The notes: a model not told the origin generated them from the sequence alone. A stretch of 64,000 bases of DNA from Stichopus chloronotus (GCA_021234535.1 CM037829.1:27934962-27998961), one strand, 5' to 3'; shown: positions 36,400-50,992, counted from the stretch's first letter. Translations and numbers: made by a program.

Positions 36400-39300
36400 G
36401 TCCACCCGAACATGTGGTGTGTGAATGAGAATGTACGAGACACCATGTGTGTGTATGCTACATCGGTAATCAGGCCCAACATGGTCCATCAGCTTGGGGA
36501 ACTTGTTCAAAATTTCCGATGATCCATTCACAATCTATCATATAGTACTTGCGGGATGTTTCCTTGCCGCCGATATGGAGGAGGAATGTTGCAAAAGGAT
36601 GGAAACCCTTCGACGGAACTACCGAGCAATATTGGGCTTAAGAAAGTTACTCAATCTTTCTCGTGACCGGACCCATAAAACGGAAAGGCTACGGAATCAC
36701 GCTTACACTTGACCAGCTCGGTCTATACCATGCAAAACAGGAACATTCACTCACACAAACTGATTAACTGTTTAACCTTTTAATAATGATATTATGAAAC
36801 TTAATTTTGAAACTATTCCTTACATTTGTTTGAAAAAAAAAAATACCTGAACAGAATTGCTAAAGATGGATACCATCGCTACCTGACCTTTCTAACTGCA
36901 GAATCTCGTAATGGGACTTGTAAACCTCTAAAATTAAAATTGGGTTTCTGGATTTTTCCTTTCTGAATTCCCAGTTTTATTTACAGCGAGAGAGATGCTT
37001 GTTTTATTCGAACGACTCCAAAGATCACTGTACCGAAGGCGGCCTTGCCTTGGTATTAATCACAAATCTCTGAAAGCTCCGAAAAGGATACGTTTTTTTT
37101 GAAGCTCGGATTTGTAGCTTTATCGAATCACTTTATTGAATTAATGATGAGCAGTGAACGCTCCCTATCCAGCGAAGAGGAAAATTACCTCGCCTTTAAA
37201 GGGAAACCGTCTCGGTCGAAGACAAACCTTAACTTTGAAACAACCAGATGATAATTTTTGCGGCGTGTGGCAATGGAGGCAAAGCTGAGATGGTTCCATC
37301 GATTTTATCCAAGTATGAAAGACTTCAACTGGGCAGAGAAATGGGTTGCAATGAACTTAAACATACGGTATATACAATGTATGCAAACACATTACTACTC
37401 AGTCTGTTAAACCCTAAAGGGCTGCGTTCTTAATGCTGACAGAGCGATTTTGTGATACTTTTAGTCAGACAGCAAAGAGCAGTTGCGGTTTGTGATTTGC
37501 AAAAAGCAGGGACAAACTAACTTTATAAAATTTCAAGAAAGTACTGCTTAAAAGAAAACTGATTTAACTATCCAATCGAGATGGAAAACCTGGCGCGTTT
37601 TTATTTTTTTTTAATCATCGGCACTCAGATTTAAGCGCTAACCTTTACGTCCAACGAGTGAGAATTTTTTCTTCAAAGCCGGTACTTTAAAAAAAAAAGA
37701 AAATACAGTTGCATAGCACCTAAATCCACCAAAAGATCTTTTCAGTCTAAAATTTCTTGTGGCTGAAAATCATCGCGGATTTCGTTCTATCTTTTCAATT
37801 TTACGGTTACCATTCAAATAACTATTCCACGGTTAGGACAGCCGACGCAAGAAAGACTTACAGTAGGCCTATTTTTATTTTTTATTTTTGTTTTAACTAA
37901 CTACCACAGATTTGTGTACATCGTGACTTAGCTGACATCAAGCTTGTCATTTTAGGGTTCTCATACGAAGTCTCTTTAATAACAAGTGTGAAAGGTTCCA
38001 GGCTATATCCATCACCTGGGCTGGGTGTAACTGACACGATATACGATGTACTACTTTAGCACAGTCCGCGTATATTCGCACCGATTCAACTCGAGGCTAC
38101 ATGTGACAACCTTCTTTCGTTTCATCCCCTATAGTGACAACGACGCCGTGTAGGATATGTGATGGGTTAATGACTTTCAGGATGTAGTGACTTATTGATT
38201 CCCTTTGCTTTGTTTGTTTTTATTTACATATAGGTCTATGTTTGGGTCTCTCTATTACTGATAAATAGTGACCTGAAGTAAATGAATTAACAAAAAAGGT
38301 TCCTAGCTATCGTCAGCAGCAAAAATCAGAAGGCGTCCCATGACGCCATTTCAAAACAAACGCGATGTAACGCGTTAACGTATATCCATATGCGTCACTA
38401 GCACCGAAAGACGACGGTGATACCAAAGAGAGTATGAATAATTATACAGGGATTGTTTATTCATTTTACATACGTATATTAGTGTTCATATATAATTGTC
38501 TGAAACATTACCGCAAAACCTTGGTGCTGCAGTTTAAATGAGATTCGCGTTACATACACACCCTTTCTCTAAACTGCAGTACAGACCTATACCTTGTTGC
38601 AGTGCCTTTCGCCGTTATGAATGTGTATCGCAAAAGCAGGCATAGACTAACGGTGAACATCTACCCACTATGTCAAAAAAAAATTTTCAATGCATTTGTA
38701 AAAAAAAAACATAAACAAACCTGTTTACAGAATGCAGCATAAGTTAATTCCATCTCACCAACAGCTGGCATGCCTTTGTCTACGAGGAGGAATTAACCTA
38801 GTTAAATGGGAATGAAATTGAACAATTTTATTTTTCTCTGACCAAGTCCTACGGGACAAGGTTTCTATCCATTCCATCGTAGGTAGATGAGTCCTCTCAA
38901 GTACTCTTGTTGTTGACTCGAGACGTTTCCTCCTTCTTTGAGTTTTTTAGATTCGATTGTCCTCTTTGCTGGATGACTATCAATCAATCTTCCTCCCTTC
39001 TAACGTCTCCATCTTAAACTATCCTCTAATTTACGAGAATGGCTAGTAATAGTATTAAAGCGACAGCGTCAAAGAGAAACATTGCAATGGCGAGACGAGC
39101 GTATACTTTGGAGCACTTTGTTTTCGTTCCTGACATGTTCAGGACTAAAACATGATACCTGAAAATATATTTTAAGACATTAATCGGTAAAATCAGGGTA
39201 CGAAAAACGTATAAAAATGCAAGGGTGAATAGAGACAGGGGAAATAATAAAGAAATAAATAGGTCTAAGTAAACATATACATATTACCGAGAAAGTAAGT

Positions 39301-40402
39301 TTCCGATTAATAGGTAAGTCAAACGGCCTATTCATATTAATCGAAACTATGCCCTGAAGTTTTTCTAGAGCGCGAAAATCGTTTTACAATGCCACAAATC
39401 TTTGCGAGTAGCAGTCGTGAGAGTTGATGTCAGGTAGCTCAAAGCTTAGTAAAAAGGGAAAAAAATCAAAATGACAATTTTGGACGTGACGTTATTTTAC
39501 GGAACGTATTAACATAATTCTTTACGTAGTTTCTGGTCCTTTTTTTGGTCACTGTGAGGACTGTGTTTCCGAGGACAGATACGAAGATTTGAGGGTGAAT
39601 TTGCTCGAGACAATTACGCGATGTAAATGGCTACATAGCCAAATGCGAGAGTTCATGATTTGGAAAAACAAAAATCACAGAAATCATGACACGACCCGGG
39701 AAATACGAAAAATTGAGAAGACCAAAAACAAAACCAAAAAAAAATGTGTAAAAAATGAGTGGCCAAATGTATAGACTTTCAGCATTTTTTCATCATTTTC
39801 GAACAAATATCCTGTACGTGTGACCCCACAGAAAATGTAAAAAGGCGACCCGATGTTCGTGTTCCGTAGTCTCTTTACAAGAACACTTGCCTCACATGGA
39901 ACACTCTATCGTGTTGATTTGATACTGTACACATGAAAATGTCCATAGCTAAGGCAGAAAGTCAGCGATGTTGTAACGAACGTACGAAAAGACGCCGCTG
40001 GCGCCTCCATAACGTAAACACCGGTTACAACAACGCAGATGACGGTGCGCAATTCTAGCCTTGCAAAAATGAGAAAAAAAAACTTGCACAAAACAGTAAA
40101 TCAAATTCAGAAACCGGAAGAGAAAACGACATTTACAAAACAGTAAATTCTAGTCTTTAGTTAAGCAGGACATGGACTAGCAAAGTGTTCTGGAAGTCGT
40201 CAGTTTGTGTATCTTCCCGGTCAACATCCAATGATATACCCATCAGGTGAAATTCTAACTGGGCTGGATACAAAACGCGAGGGCGCAAAAGACACTGAGG
40301 ATAACTTTGTCGAAATTCATGACAGGCCATGTCAGGAGTCTCGTCAAAGCATCTGTTAATCGAAAACGGATAGTACAATGAGCTTTTTTCGTTGACTCTT
40401 AC

Positions 40403-40481
40403 CTCCATGGTTTCATTAAGGCTTCACCCCCATCTAGAAACTTCAAGGATAATTTAACTTGTGTTCCCCCAGACTTCTCCT
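40403..40481 (-). CDS. fam20c: FAM20C-like exon, Gly-rich loop and nucleotide-binding Lys
   Basis: The frame reads EKSGGTQVKLSLKF, then LDGGEALMKPW. It matches the family block GGTQLK...F-x-x-G-x-ALFKP, which forms the first strands of the N-lobe. The Lys of ALMKP aligns with the nucleotide-binding Lys of FAM20C (Lys271 in human, from memory). The acceptor is an exceptional 15-T run ending AATTTCAG before 40481. The donor is AG|GTAAGAG at 40403/40402. The trailing AG and the first A of the next exon make Arg, giving [13 protein letters not shown], which fits the family pattern KPMR-x-PRD. Reading past the donor gives an unrelated 83-residue frame that should not be annotated as a protein. Confidence 0.9.
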
Positions 40482-43400
40482 CTGAAATTACAAAAAAAAA
40501 AAAAAAGAAAAAATGGAAAATTACCATTTTACCATTAGAGACCACGGCAATGTCAGAACTGGAAACTGACTCTGCAGAAGTTATCGGTAATTCTACATAC
40601 CGCCATCAGATTACAGAGAATGGAACGGTTGGAAAGCTTTTACACCACTGTATCCGGTAACCGCAACAGCGATTAAAATTTTGTTTATCCTTTGTTACCA
40701 ACTCGTGAATTTCACAGTAGTATATACAAAGCTACTTTTGTCTACACTAGAAATTTCTAACCCTTTTGCTTTTCAAGCAGCGCAACTACTCACAACATAA
40801 CTTGGATATTTCTGCCTCTTCTAAGGTTGCTGACGATGAAAAATTTCGGCATGTTAAGTACATGAAACACATCTAAGATATTGACCACTGAAGAAAACGG
40901 ATACTTCGAAAAATTAGGAACAGTTTTTTTGGTTTTTATCGGTAGTAATCATACCTCAATAGCATGTTCGGTCCGGAAGTTATGAATTTCTAAAGGAGTA
41001 TTTATTTCAGTATGGTACATTGTGTAATCAGGAATTTGTAATGTTATCCATGAATAACTACTAGAATATCTTTGCCACTTGCCGCTGTTACGTTGCATTT
41101 TGGTAACCTTAGGGCAACTTAAAAGCTTTCTTAAACCAGAGAAGTCTTTTTTTTTACTTTTTTTCAAACAGCAATATCTTGAGTTAGAAACAAGCTATTC
41201 GCATGGGGTTTGAAATGCCTGCAGGAACGAATCCCTTCTATTGTCGGCAAAATATGCATTTCAATGAAAGCAGGTACCCTAGCAAACCCGTAAGACAATC
41301 TTTACAATCTACATACGAAGCACTATATCGCGATGTTCTCGCTAACAACGAGCGTTGTACCTCTTAAAGTGTAAACCAATAAAAGTAGCTTATCGATTTG
41401 GCAAGCGATATTGTCAGTTAATTGAGAACAAACACAGTGAAAAAATTAAAAATTCCCTTAAAGTGTGGGTCCCACTCTCGATAAAACCGGTAAATGTTGC
41501 CCTTCGATTGAGGGACTTTTTCGGTTAAAATGTCAGGCTAGCAAGTCAGTTCTGACTGGGCGGTCGTCACAGAATACATGTATAAGATTACTGAGAATGC
41601 TATGTCATGTCTTCCCTAAAAACTCGTATCAACAAACTCCACACGTCAAACTGTAGGAGAAACCTGTTTTTATTTATTTTTTACTTAATTATGATTATTG
41701 GTAATATTACACAGCAAACGGTTTCTGCAGAAAGAAAGTTACTGCAACTTCGATAGAGACAGATTGAATAACTATGGAAGGGGGCCAGCTTTAATAATTC
41801 AATTTCCTGCCTTTCTTTGGCATTCCGTTCAATCTCAAGAAAATGAAAAAATTGCCTTCAGGGCTAATTGCAACTCCACTCCATCTAATTTTTTTACTGT
41901 TACCACATATACACTGAACAAAAACCACAGTATGAAAGCTTTGCAGGGGAGAGGCACAGCTCTTTTCTTTGCTTGTTAAAAACGAACGGAGAAACAATCT
42001 CTTTCCTTCTAGGAACCATAAGGTTGGACCCTACAACACATTTGTAAAATCAGGGAGCTAGTAGCACCATGGTGAATCACAAAGCATAAACGAACTATAT
42101 GGATAACCAATGTTTCCAGATGGCGTTCACAAGAATGGCTTAAAAAAGCAATTCAGATTACATAATCCCTTTAACCACCCACAAGCTCCACTAGATTCAA
42201 TTGACTTTTCTGGAACTAGGCTTTTTGTTTTAAGAAGGCCACCGTCTTTCTTTTTCTTTCAATAATTTACCATTCTGTTTCCATAAACATTGGTATCAAA
42301 AGTTTGTACTTGCTCTGTAAAACAAAGACCTTCTTTCCTTTTGATATTACACACAAAGGTTTGTGTTGCTTTGGTTGTTAAAGGAGGATAAGGTTTTGGA
42401 GAACAGAAAAAAAAGGACTATCGCAACTTTCTTTTCCTCCTATCCGTTGCTAATGCTAAATTGGGTCAATTCAGATCAACTCGTAGGACTCTTCTTGGGT
42501 TTCATAGGCTTTTCAATAAAGGAAGACAAAAGAATCGTACAGGCACAAATTAACGCTCTACTTATTTCCGAACTTTTAGAAAAAAGATAGAAACAATGTC
42601 TGACAATCACTTTCGATGTACAGAATTTCAACATGTCGAGCGATTTTTTTTTATGGACATGTTCAGACAGTCGATATGAAAGGCAAACGGAACAGAACGG
42701 TTGCCAACGATTTACAAACAAATGTACCCACAGCATCTATATCCTCCTTTAAAAGGAGCTGAAAGTTCCCGCTTGTTAGAAAAAAAAAAATGAGACGTGA
42801 CGGGGAAAAGACGGGGGGGGGGGGTGCAAAATTCGAACGTCATTCAAAGTATCCCGAGTTTAAACGTCGCACGTGTAATCAAATGGGAATCAAATTCTGC
42901 ATAATTTCCTTGAAATTACAGTAAAGGTTCCCTCATAGTTCTGATTGCTTGACTGGCCACCTACGTCAAAATGCAAGAAACTTATTCCTCGGAAGGCATT
43001 TCATTTTATTTGGAATGGATGCGTTGGAAAAAGAAGGGCACTCGAGTTTTCCAAGCCCTCTGAGTCCCTTGTTGCTGTAAACTGTTAGATCAGAAATTCG
43101 AAACGAACAGTTTTCCAGGATGCAAATATATTGCTTTGGGATGGGAACGGAAAAAAGAAAGAAAAAAAAGAAAGGAGCACAGTATGAAATTGCTATCCGT
43201 TGAAAATAATTGTCACAATCTATGGCTCGATACTGACAACGCGAACAATGACGCATTTTCTGTGCACCTGCAAACTTGTTAGTTTGAGAATGGCGCTCAT
43301 AGTCACGCAAGCGTAGTTAAAATTCTTGACTGCCGGGATAAATCGATCTTGCAACTAAATTTTCATAAACGAGCATATATAGGTCTACGTTAGGCAGGTC

Positions 43401-46400
43401 TATAGTACATGCAAAATATAACAAATTGTACATTTTGCAGGATAATGGAGGTTCGCTTTACTGTACTAGTTTTTAAACCTATGGGTGCATTTTCGTACAT
43501 TTCATGACGTCAAAAACTGGTCGGTCGAGCGAAGTTGCTCCTCATATATTGGACATATTTTACATTTTAAGGGTCATATGAGACATCTTAAAATTACAGT
43601 CAATTTACAAAAAGACATGTTGACAGTTTACCCATTTATTTACCTTGCCTATGATCAAGTGAAGTTGAACCAAACAGGTTGGCGCACTTTGGCATACGTT
43701 AATATTTTTGTTGTCAACGTATGTAATTTTTCAGCTCAAGAATCGAGGCACTGTTTCCATATTGTGACTTTCTCACTGCACGCAAGTATGATATTCCATG
43801 CACAAGCTTCGTATTGGCTAATTGATATTACAATAGCAAAACTTCTCCACGGATTGGTTCAAAACAGGAAAACACAGAACAGCAAAACATACTTGTGAGG
43901 ACTAAAGTGTCGAGCGTTCCTTAAGGCGGCAGTAAGCGTCTTCAATGAAGATCCGTTTTGGTTGGATGTCCCCAAAATACTTAATATACACGCATACAAC
44001 CATCTAAACCTACGTTAGGAAACATAACCTAACTGTATACAACATGTAAATACGCTAAGAAAAAATGCCATCGAAAATTGGTCGTAGTGTTACTTTAATA
44101 GTTTCTTTTTTACTTCTTTATAACAAACCTGGGTTCACCCTTTCTCTGCTACATGTAACAATGGCGTTATGATGTAGTTGTAGACTTTGGGAAAACAAGG
44201 AAGATACTGACAAAGCAAGAGTTTGTCATACGCAAGGCCTTTCAGGGTTATCCAACAGAGAGATGAACTTTTGATTCCTACCTGCCCTTCACTGTACTCT
44301 CACTTTCAGAGTTTATTCAAATGACACAAACAGTTTTGATAAATACCTCTAGGCTGATCTTAACTTAAATGCCATGAGGTGAAAATTGAAATCTGACATT
44401 TTGGTCCAAACTGAGGTACATGCACTCTTTGCGTAACGTGTCCAGTCTTTGCCTTTCTTTTTCTTAAAGGAGCTTTCTATGTTTGGAAAAATAAAACACT
44501 ATCACGCACGACTGTCGATCACGTGAAGTTCTGGTTTCGGGTTTACTTAAAACGTTAAATACACCACACACACACGTACACACACATTTATTTCATTTAC
44601 CATTGATGGACCATAATAAATGAGGTTGGACGTATAAGCCTATTGTAACAGGAAACCCAGAATTCTGAGAATTCAAACGTAGATTTTTATCCAAAATGCA
44701 GTAAGATGTAAAACCAGAATTTTTCAAATGTGGGAAAAGAAAGAAAAATAAATGAGGGACTCCCTCCCCTGTTTGCTCGTCGTCGTATACGTATCTAGAA
44801 AAAAAAAAATAGTGAAACTTAACCCATTTCAGAAATTATTACTATGTGTAATGAAGTCAACCCTCGAAGTCTCCCCGCACTGGCTACTAATGTCTGGAAT
44901 AAGGCTGAAGTACGCGTCCTTCGTACTGTCCCACATTTACAAAATGGTGCCGTATTTACGACTTAACTCCCAATGTGTTTGACACGTTTTATCAAGGTTC
45001 GGCTCAACCTCAATTTGTTTAGAAGGTTCCATATTCGTGAGAGAACACGGAAGACAATATGCAGAGGTGTTACTTCAAATTTCTTTTCAGACTGATATAG
45101 AGAAGACTTACGATGAAGTTTATTTAAAACTTGTTTCCCAGGAAAAGTTGCTTGGAGTATTGTGGAAATAGGCCCTACTGTATATCATTATATTAAGTAT
45201 TGTGTAAACTTAATGGTTTCCATAGGTCAAAAAAAAAAAATTACAAGATTATGCTCCTTTAAAAGAACCTCGACGATACTTGTCCACTAGAGTGCAAGAC
45301 AGGCATCTCCCGCTACAAACAAGCTTCAACTTCAATTAAGTTCATTCACGAGGAACACCAAGGAGCTATTCTTTTGCAATCATGCCTGAAAAGGGGATTA
45401 TGACGCATGTTGAAATTTTTTCGGCTCAAAGTACCTCTTAAAGTCCTTTACTTAAAGAGTACACTGAATCCTCTAGGTTAGGGTTGGGGTTTTCACCTGC
45501 TCATGTACCAAAGTACAGAAATCAAGACTGAAGAGAAACTACAGTCTTTAACTTCTTTCATTTTGGCGGGAAAACCACCATATTTCGTATTATGTATTTA
45601 TCACGGACGACGCTGATTGTGCTGTAAGATTCTGTTATGGACACGTATCGGGCCTGATGTAAGCATAATAAACACATCACACTGAAACCACCAAACATTA
45701 GATATTTATATATTAAAGTTTAAAAAGCCCGTGGGTGTGAACTTCTAGAGAAATCACATCCGCAATAAAAAACCTACTTCACATTCTCTGACATATCAAG
45801 TTCAACAGTATACTATAGCGACCCAGGGCCTCATGAATATTCACAATTCATTCGTAATGCGCATACTGTGCGTATGATCAATACGTGTCACGCGGGGCAG
45901 TTTAAATCAGTTGATTATACGATACGAATACATAATTAAGAAAACTCGTGACAGAATTGACATTTTTTTCTCTAACCTTTGAATAATTCCGTGACTCGTA
46001 TAATGGTGTAAAACCAACACAAACTAAAAGTCACATATTTCTCTTTCCCCTGACCTGATTTATGCGAGGAAATCCGCAACAATTAATCAGTCAACCTTGA
46101 CAAGTTTTACGGGTAGCGTGGGCCACTGTTCACTTACATCAACCAATTTTCAATATTTGGTTAAAAATCTCTATTATGATAAAACACTGACTCCAATGGC
46201 TGCAAACGAAAAGAAGGCACCCCTGATAGCAACCTACCACGTAGAATGGGAGTATGGTAAGAGGGGGAAATTGTTCATCAGATAAGTGGAACCATAGAGT
46301 TCACATCCCGCTGAAGTTTTAATTAATACACGCTCATATCTCAAAGTGGTTTCATTTTCAATAAGTTTGAGCATTAACGATACCTGAAGTATGGTATCGT

Positions 46401-47015
46401 ATACTTCTACTGGCTACATGACTCGATCAGTATTAACGAACTATATTACGATCATTTTTGCCGCAATTAGATTCTAAAATTATGCATGCATGCATGCACG
46501 GTACAGTAGTTACAACTGACTGAACAAGTCATCGAACCATTGAGCTCTCCCCTACCCCCAACGTTAGAATGGATCATAGCGATTGCTTGCAATAACCCAC
46601 GTGCATCAGTACTTTTAATCAAGAGCTATCAATAATTAAAAATGGTTTGTCAACAGAAAATACCAGATAAAATGAAACGTGCGTGTTAAAAGAGAAAAAA
46701 AAAACAAAATTGAAATTATTAGAGGAAATATATACAAATATTAATTTTTAAGGTAATAAACGAATAGGAGAGGTGGATAACAGTATAAGACAGTGGTATC
46801 ATGACAAGAATCAGAACGCCTCATCTTAAACATGGATAAACATAGTTCAACCCGACCCCACGAATTAGGAAAATGCAACCTGAGCTCAACACTGGCTATT
46901 CCTTTAGTAAGGACAAACTTTGCAGAAAATAAACAAAAAAAAAATGCCACACAAATACTGAGCACAGATTAGATTTACTGATCATAGAAAAATATTCTTA
47001 TATATTGTTACTTAC
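40482..47015 (-). other. FAM20C intron 2
   Basis: A 6.5-kb intron. It shows a 12-G run near 42813, a short ACACAC tract near 44568, and an ATGC palindromic microsatellite at 46482-46498. Open frames here have no recognisable domains. Confidence 0.85.
46482..46498. repeat. ATGC palindromic microsatellite
   Basis: Four copies of ATGC; each TGCATGCA is self-complementary. It lies in FAM20C intron 2. Confidence 0.8.
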
Positions 47016-47143
47016 CGGCATCTTTTATATTAACCCCACTGAGGTATCTCAATAAGTTATCGATACGTGAATTATTAAAAGAGTACACTTCATATCTGTT
47101 GATCCCCAACTGGAACTCTTCCCATATCTTTGGTTTTCTTTCT
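47016..47143 (-). CDS. fam20c: FAM20C-like exon, start of kinase fold (GINRYE strand)
   Basis: The frame reads ERKPKIWEEFQLGINRYEVY, then a segment ending SGVNIKDA. FAM20 proteins carry the matching W-x-x-F-x-x-GINRYELY block at the start of the kinase N-lobe, followed by a helix of the type seen here (NLLRYLSGV). The acceptor is a T-rich tract ending TTTACAG before 47143 and the donor is G|GTAAGT at 47016/47015, both strong. One leading A completes the Arg codon from the exon at 54808. One trailing G combines with the AG of the next exon to make Glu. Length is 1 + 42 codons + 1 = 128 bp. Confidence 0.9.
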
Positions 47144-49033
47144 CTGTAAAAATGGAAAAGACAGAGAGAAAAATATATCAAAGCACCTGAAATATTCAGT
47201 CATGTTCAGTAAGTCATATTTAGTGACATTATCTGTAACACTTACAAATACCTATTTATTTCCAAAGGTTCGTCGATACGAATACGTCTTCAACGTGCAA
47301 TATGTAACGTGTCAATGTATGACAAAATTCACAAAATCACCACAAAATCTGCCATAAGAGGGAAAACGGCGAACCGAGTATTTCTATTGTACCATACACA
47401 ATATTGTGTATTGTATGTACCAGTTATGCGAAAAGGTTAGTGGACCAAACTCAATTCTAACCAAATCATTATCTACGTTATCCTTGAAGAGGACTATTTT
47501 TACGTAAAATATTTAGGGAAACGATTAACTACATGTAGCAATACAGACACTGTATGGGAAGCAAACAACCACTGGGGGCGAAATTTAAACGAATTAGGTT
47601 TCAAGCGCTCAAATGGTATAAAGGTCGACGGTATTTTTGCCCATATGAGATCGTGACCGAGGCCGATGCGTCATGCAACAGGGGTATCCAGGAAATGAAC
47701 AAATAGATACGCGCCGACCCCGGTCGGTAAGTTCGTATTCATCTTCTGAAGATGTGCGCCTCAAACAAAAAAAAAAATGCATGACAAACGGTCCTTCAGT
47801 TTCTACGTGGTCCCCCAAAAATGTCTACATTCACAAAACACTTCAGGAAACATGATAGTTACAAGAGGAAAACATATTGAGGCACTAATCTAACAAGAAT
47901 TACTTAATTATTACAAATGGATTAAAGACAAACAAGGAAAGTGTTTCCATTAATCGTTTCGCGGTCTGCTATTGATTTTGTTTCACAAGAATGGAACTAA
48001 GTGTTACTTACAAAGGAAAAAAGTCGATAATACGTGTTACACGAGAGCCGCAAATACAGTTACGTCAATAAAATGTCGACAAGTTTAATTCTGTTAGACG
48101 TGCAAGGGCAAACAGAGGGAAAGGCTGACTGCTAATAGGAATGACATATTGGTTGAGTTGGTAATGTGCTAGGTACGCTGAAATAGCAACGACATGTGAA
48201 AACTGAAGGGTATCTTGGGCAGTATTGGAGGATTGAAATCTTGTAACTACATCCAACGAAGATATTTTCTGACAGTATACACTAGGAAAAAAAAGATAAG
48301 TTAAAAAAAAAACGTCTTTCGTTGAGCTTTGGTAACACCATATAAAATGCGTCTTTCCGTTTTACTTTAATCGTTTTTTACGATTGGTTGGTTTATGCTC
48401 GCAATGAATCAACTTGGTGTGGCACACATGGATGAGGTTATTATTAAGGCCCTAAGGTCACAGTATAACATGTATGCTGTCAAGATTTTCAATCACTTAA
48501 ATTTTTTCTTACCCTAAAAGGAAATAAATCTTGCGTGGTGCAGTTTCTATCGTGTAGATTTCATTATGCAACAAAAACGGCCCATGCAGAACAAACTCGC
48601 CATCCCAAGTGGCCGGCCATCTTTTGCCAATCCATAGGGCTGAAAGGCTGGGTGCTGTCTTCTAGTGATTAACAAAATAATGGGGATGATTTGGATTTTG
48701 GTCGGGGGTTTGGTGACGACAAGGTATTGTCTTTGGCAAAGCTATCAGTACTTTCATAGTTTTGTGTGTTTGTGTAATTATTTCTAAGGTTTTTAATATA
48801 ACGTATAACTAACGGGAGGAAGGGGGAGAAAGGGGAGAGAAAGTGGTGGAGACGGATTTCTCGAGCACAATGGACGATTGTATGGATCGCGGCACAGCAA
48901 CAGCACCTTGCGGACACGTGAAATGAACCAATGAGGCGTGAACACAGATGATTAGAAAGCAACAACAGCATCATCAACAACGTTTAGCACCTTTAACGTG
49001 CAGGTGAAGTGATGGCTCCGGCTTTCACTGAGA

Positions 49034-49068
49034 CTCAGTGACGTTTCAGTGACGTCAGTGACGTTTCA
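49034..49068. promoter_or_regulatory. CRE-type TGACGTCA cluster
   Basis: The full palindrome TGACGTCA sits at 49050-49057 between two copies of CAGTGACGTTTCAG. A tandem duplication of CAGTGACGT explains the layout. It lies in FAM20C intron 1. Whether CREB/ATF factors use it cannot be judged from sequence. Confidence 0.4.
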
Positions 49069-50964
49069 GAGGAAGGTTATGTTACACCAGTGCGGGTGCG
49101 AGTACATTACGGTATTCATATCTGTTTTACATACAAGGAATATACTACGGCTGCCAATATTGCCAGTAAGTTGACGCCCTTCAACATCATTAAAAACAAA
49201 TAAACACAATTAAACTGCTTGTTATCGACATGAAAACTGAACGAAAGCTCCCACTACATATTTGAAGACATGCCACTCCTTAAATAAAGTTATAAAAGCT
49301 TCAGTACCATGGGTGACACCCTCACCAAGCCCACCATACCTCCCATAAATTTATTTTCCATCTGCCATCGACGGTCGCAGTCTTTCCACAGTATGGGTTT
49401 GTCGTGAGGGTATACTGTAATTTCTCTTGTGACAAATGTAACCTTACACATGTACCGATGAAAACCTAAATTTTCATCGTCCAATGACAGAATAAAAAAT
49501 TTAATTTAAACCGCAAGGACCAAAAATTTGCAACCTACCTGCAAGACGTACTCAACCACCCAATATTGCAGTTCACATGTATGTTTATCTGTCTGTTTGT
49601 TTGTTTATCTAACCAGTTTGATCATGTAATGTGCACTGTAATCAATTCTTTCTTTTCCTTGTGTTGCACTGTCGTATGCATAAATTCTATTTTTTTTTAA
49701 AACTACATTGCCTCACTTTCGTGGGGTGAAATAACCAGGTATCGCATTTTCTGCAATCTGTCGCCATGTTTTCTCTCCCTGTCTCTGTTTTGTTCCTTTT
49801 GTTTATTTTCGTACACCATTATATATTTTATTCTATATTTGACAGAGTGTACGAAATATGACACGTTTAGTTGATATACTTCTCAACCCTCTCAGTATCA
49901 GCATTAAATGGCTGCAGACAACACAAACCCCGTTTTCTCGGCAGTATGAGACCTCTCTCATGTCTTTATATTCTATATGGGTTAATATCATGTATGAACA
50001 CCGCCGGTAGACGTGAAGACAAATTACCGTTACACAGTGGGCGAGCTTGTGACAAATCGCACCAAAGCAAGAGAAGTGCCAAAATTAACAAAGTATAGAA
50101 AAACCTTGATGATAGTTGACGAAATCCACACATATTGCAAATTAAATTAGTAAATTAATTCGGTGGAGGCCCGCTATGCCGATGAAAAGCTGCTCTGTGC
50201 AGGGGGTTAGTTTGATTCTTAGGTATACATCACAGGTGCGTGTGCGTCACTGTTGGTGCGGATCAACCAATCAGGGAAACGCTCATAAATTGCGCTCTGG
50301 ACAGAGATGTAAGTAAAGTGACGTGTGTGGAAGGATCAGAAGTAACTTTAAGAAATCATATCAAATTTTAGACGGAATCATAGCAAGTAAACTTGTAATC
50401 TTTCTGTTTTTTTTTTAGGCGTTTTGAAAGACGATCGATTCCGAGCATAAAAACGTACGGCGAATATAAATTGCAACAATCCTTCGAGTACTGTGCAATT
50501 CCACACAAAATGTACAATTTAACAGGCTCGATGTAGTGTTGTAACTACGGTATCAATGTTCCAGTGCGACTTAGCGGTAGTTGTTTCAAAGTCGAAATCC
50601 TCAACCAAGATATCAAAATGAGCAACACACTTTTTTTTCTTACCTATACACCTATCCGTTAAACCATAAATTTATGTGACTTCATACTAACAAATTAAAA
50701 TACAAATAATTCAAGACTTGGTTTTTTTTTACTTTTTTTCAACAAGAATCATTTCACCTATCAGAGTTAATGAAGGACGAAAGATGCTATATATCAAAAC
50801 AAAAACAAAGAGAGATAAACACATTGAAACACCAATCCGTTCCGAATCAAATTTTCTTTCACCCTCAAAAACCTGACATGATTTACCGCACATCGGTAGC
50901 AAACATAACTCTTGTTGATTCTTGTGGAAAGCAAAAACCAACGGCAAACCTGCAGGTACCATGT

Positions 50965-50992
50965 TTGTATATGTATATATATATATGTATAT
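50965..50992. repeat. TA-rich dinucleotide repeat
   Basis: TATATATATATA with TATG interruptions in FAM20C intron 1. Confidence 0.75.

Larger units (their letters stand above)
21606..40402 (-). other. FAM20C intron 3 (18.8 kb)
   Basis: The largest intron. It separates the Gly-rich-loop exon from the helix-C exon, whose phases match exactly (AG + A = Arg), so no exon needs to lie between them. It carries a hairpin at 22261-22322, poly-G/C runs, the GAT-rich repeat (30311-30668), the palindromic GATAATC array (32115-32379), an ORF with a faint death-effector-like pattern (33172-33492) and a UUCG hairpin (36382-36399). Confidence 0.85.

Noticed and set aside
40157..40408. 83-residue minus-strand ORF starting MEVRVNEK
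   Set aside because: Its first codons are the end of the FAM20C Gly-loop exon in another frame and the rest is read-through past the GTAAGAG donor.
43485..43898. 137-codon plus-strand ORF
   Set aside because: Starts with a non-ATG codon region, no recognisable motif, and sits in FAM20C intron 2.
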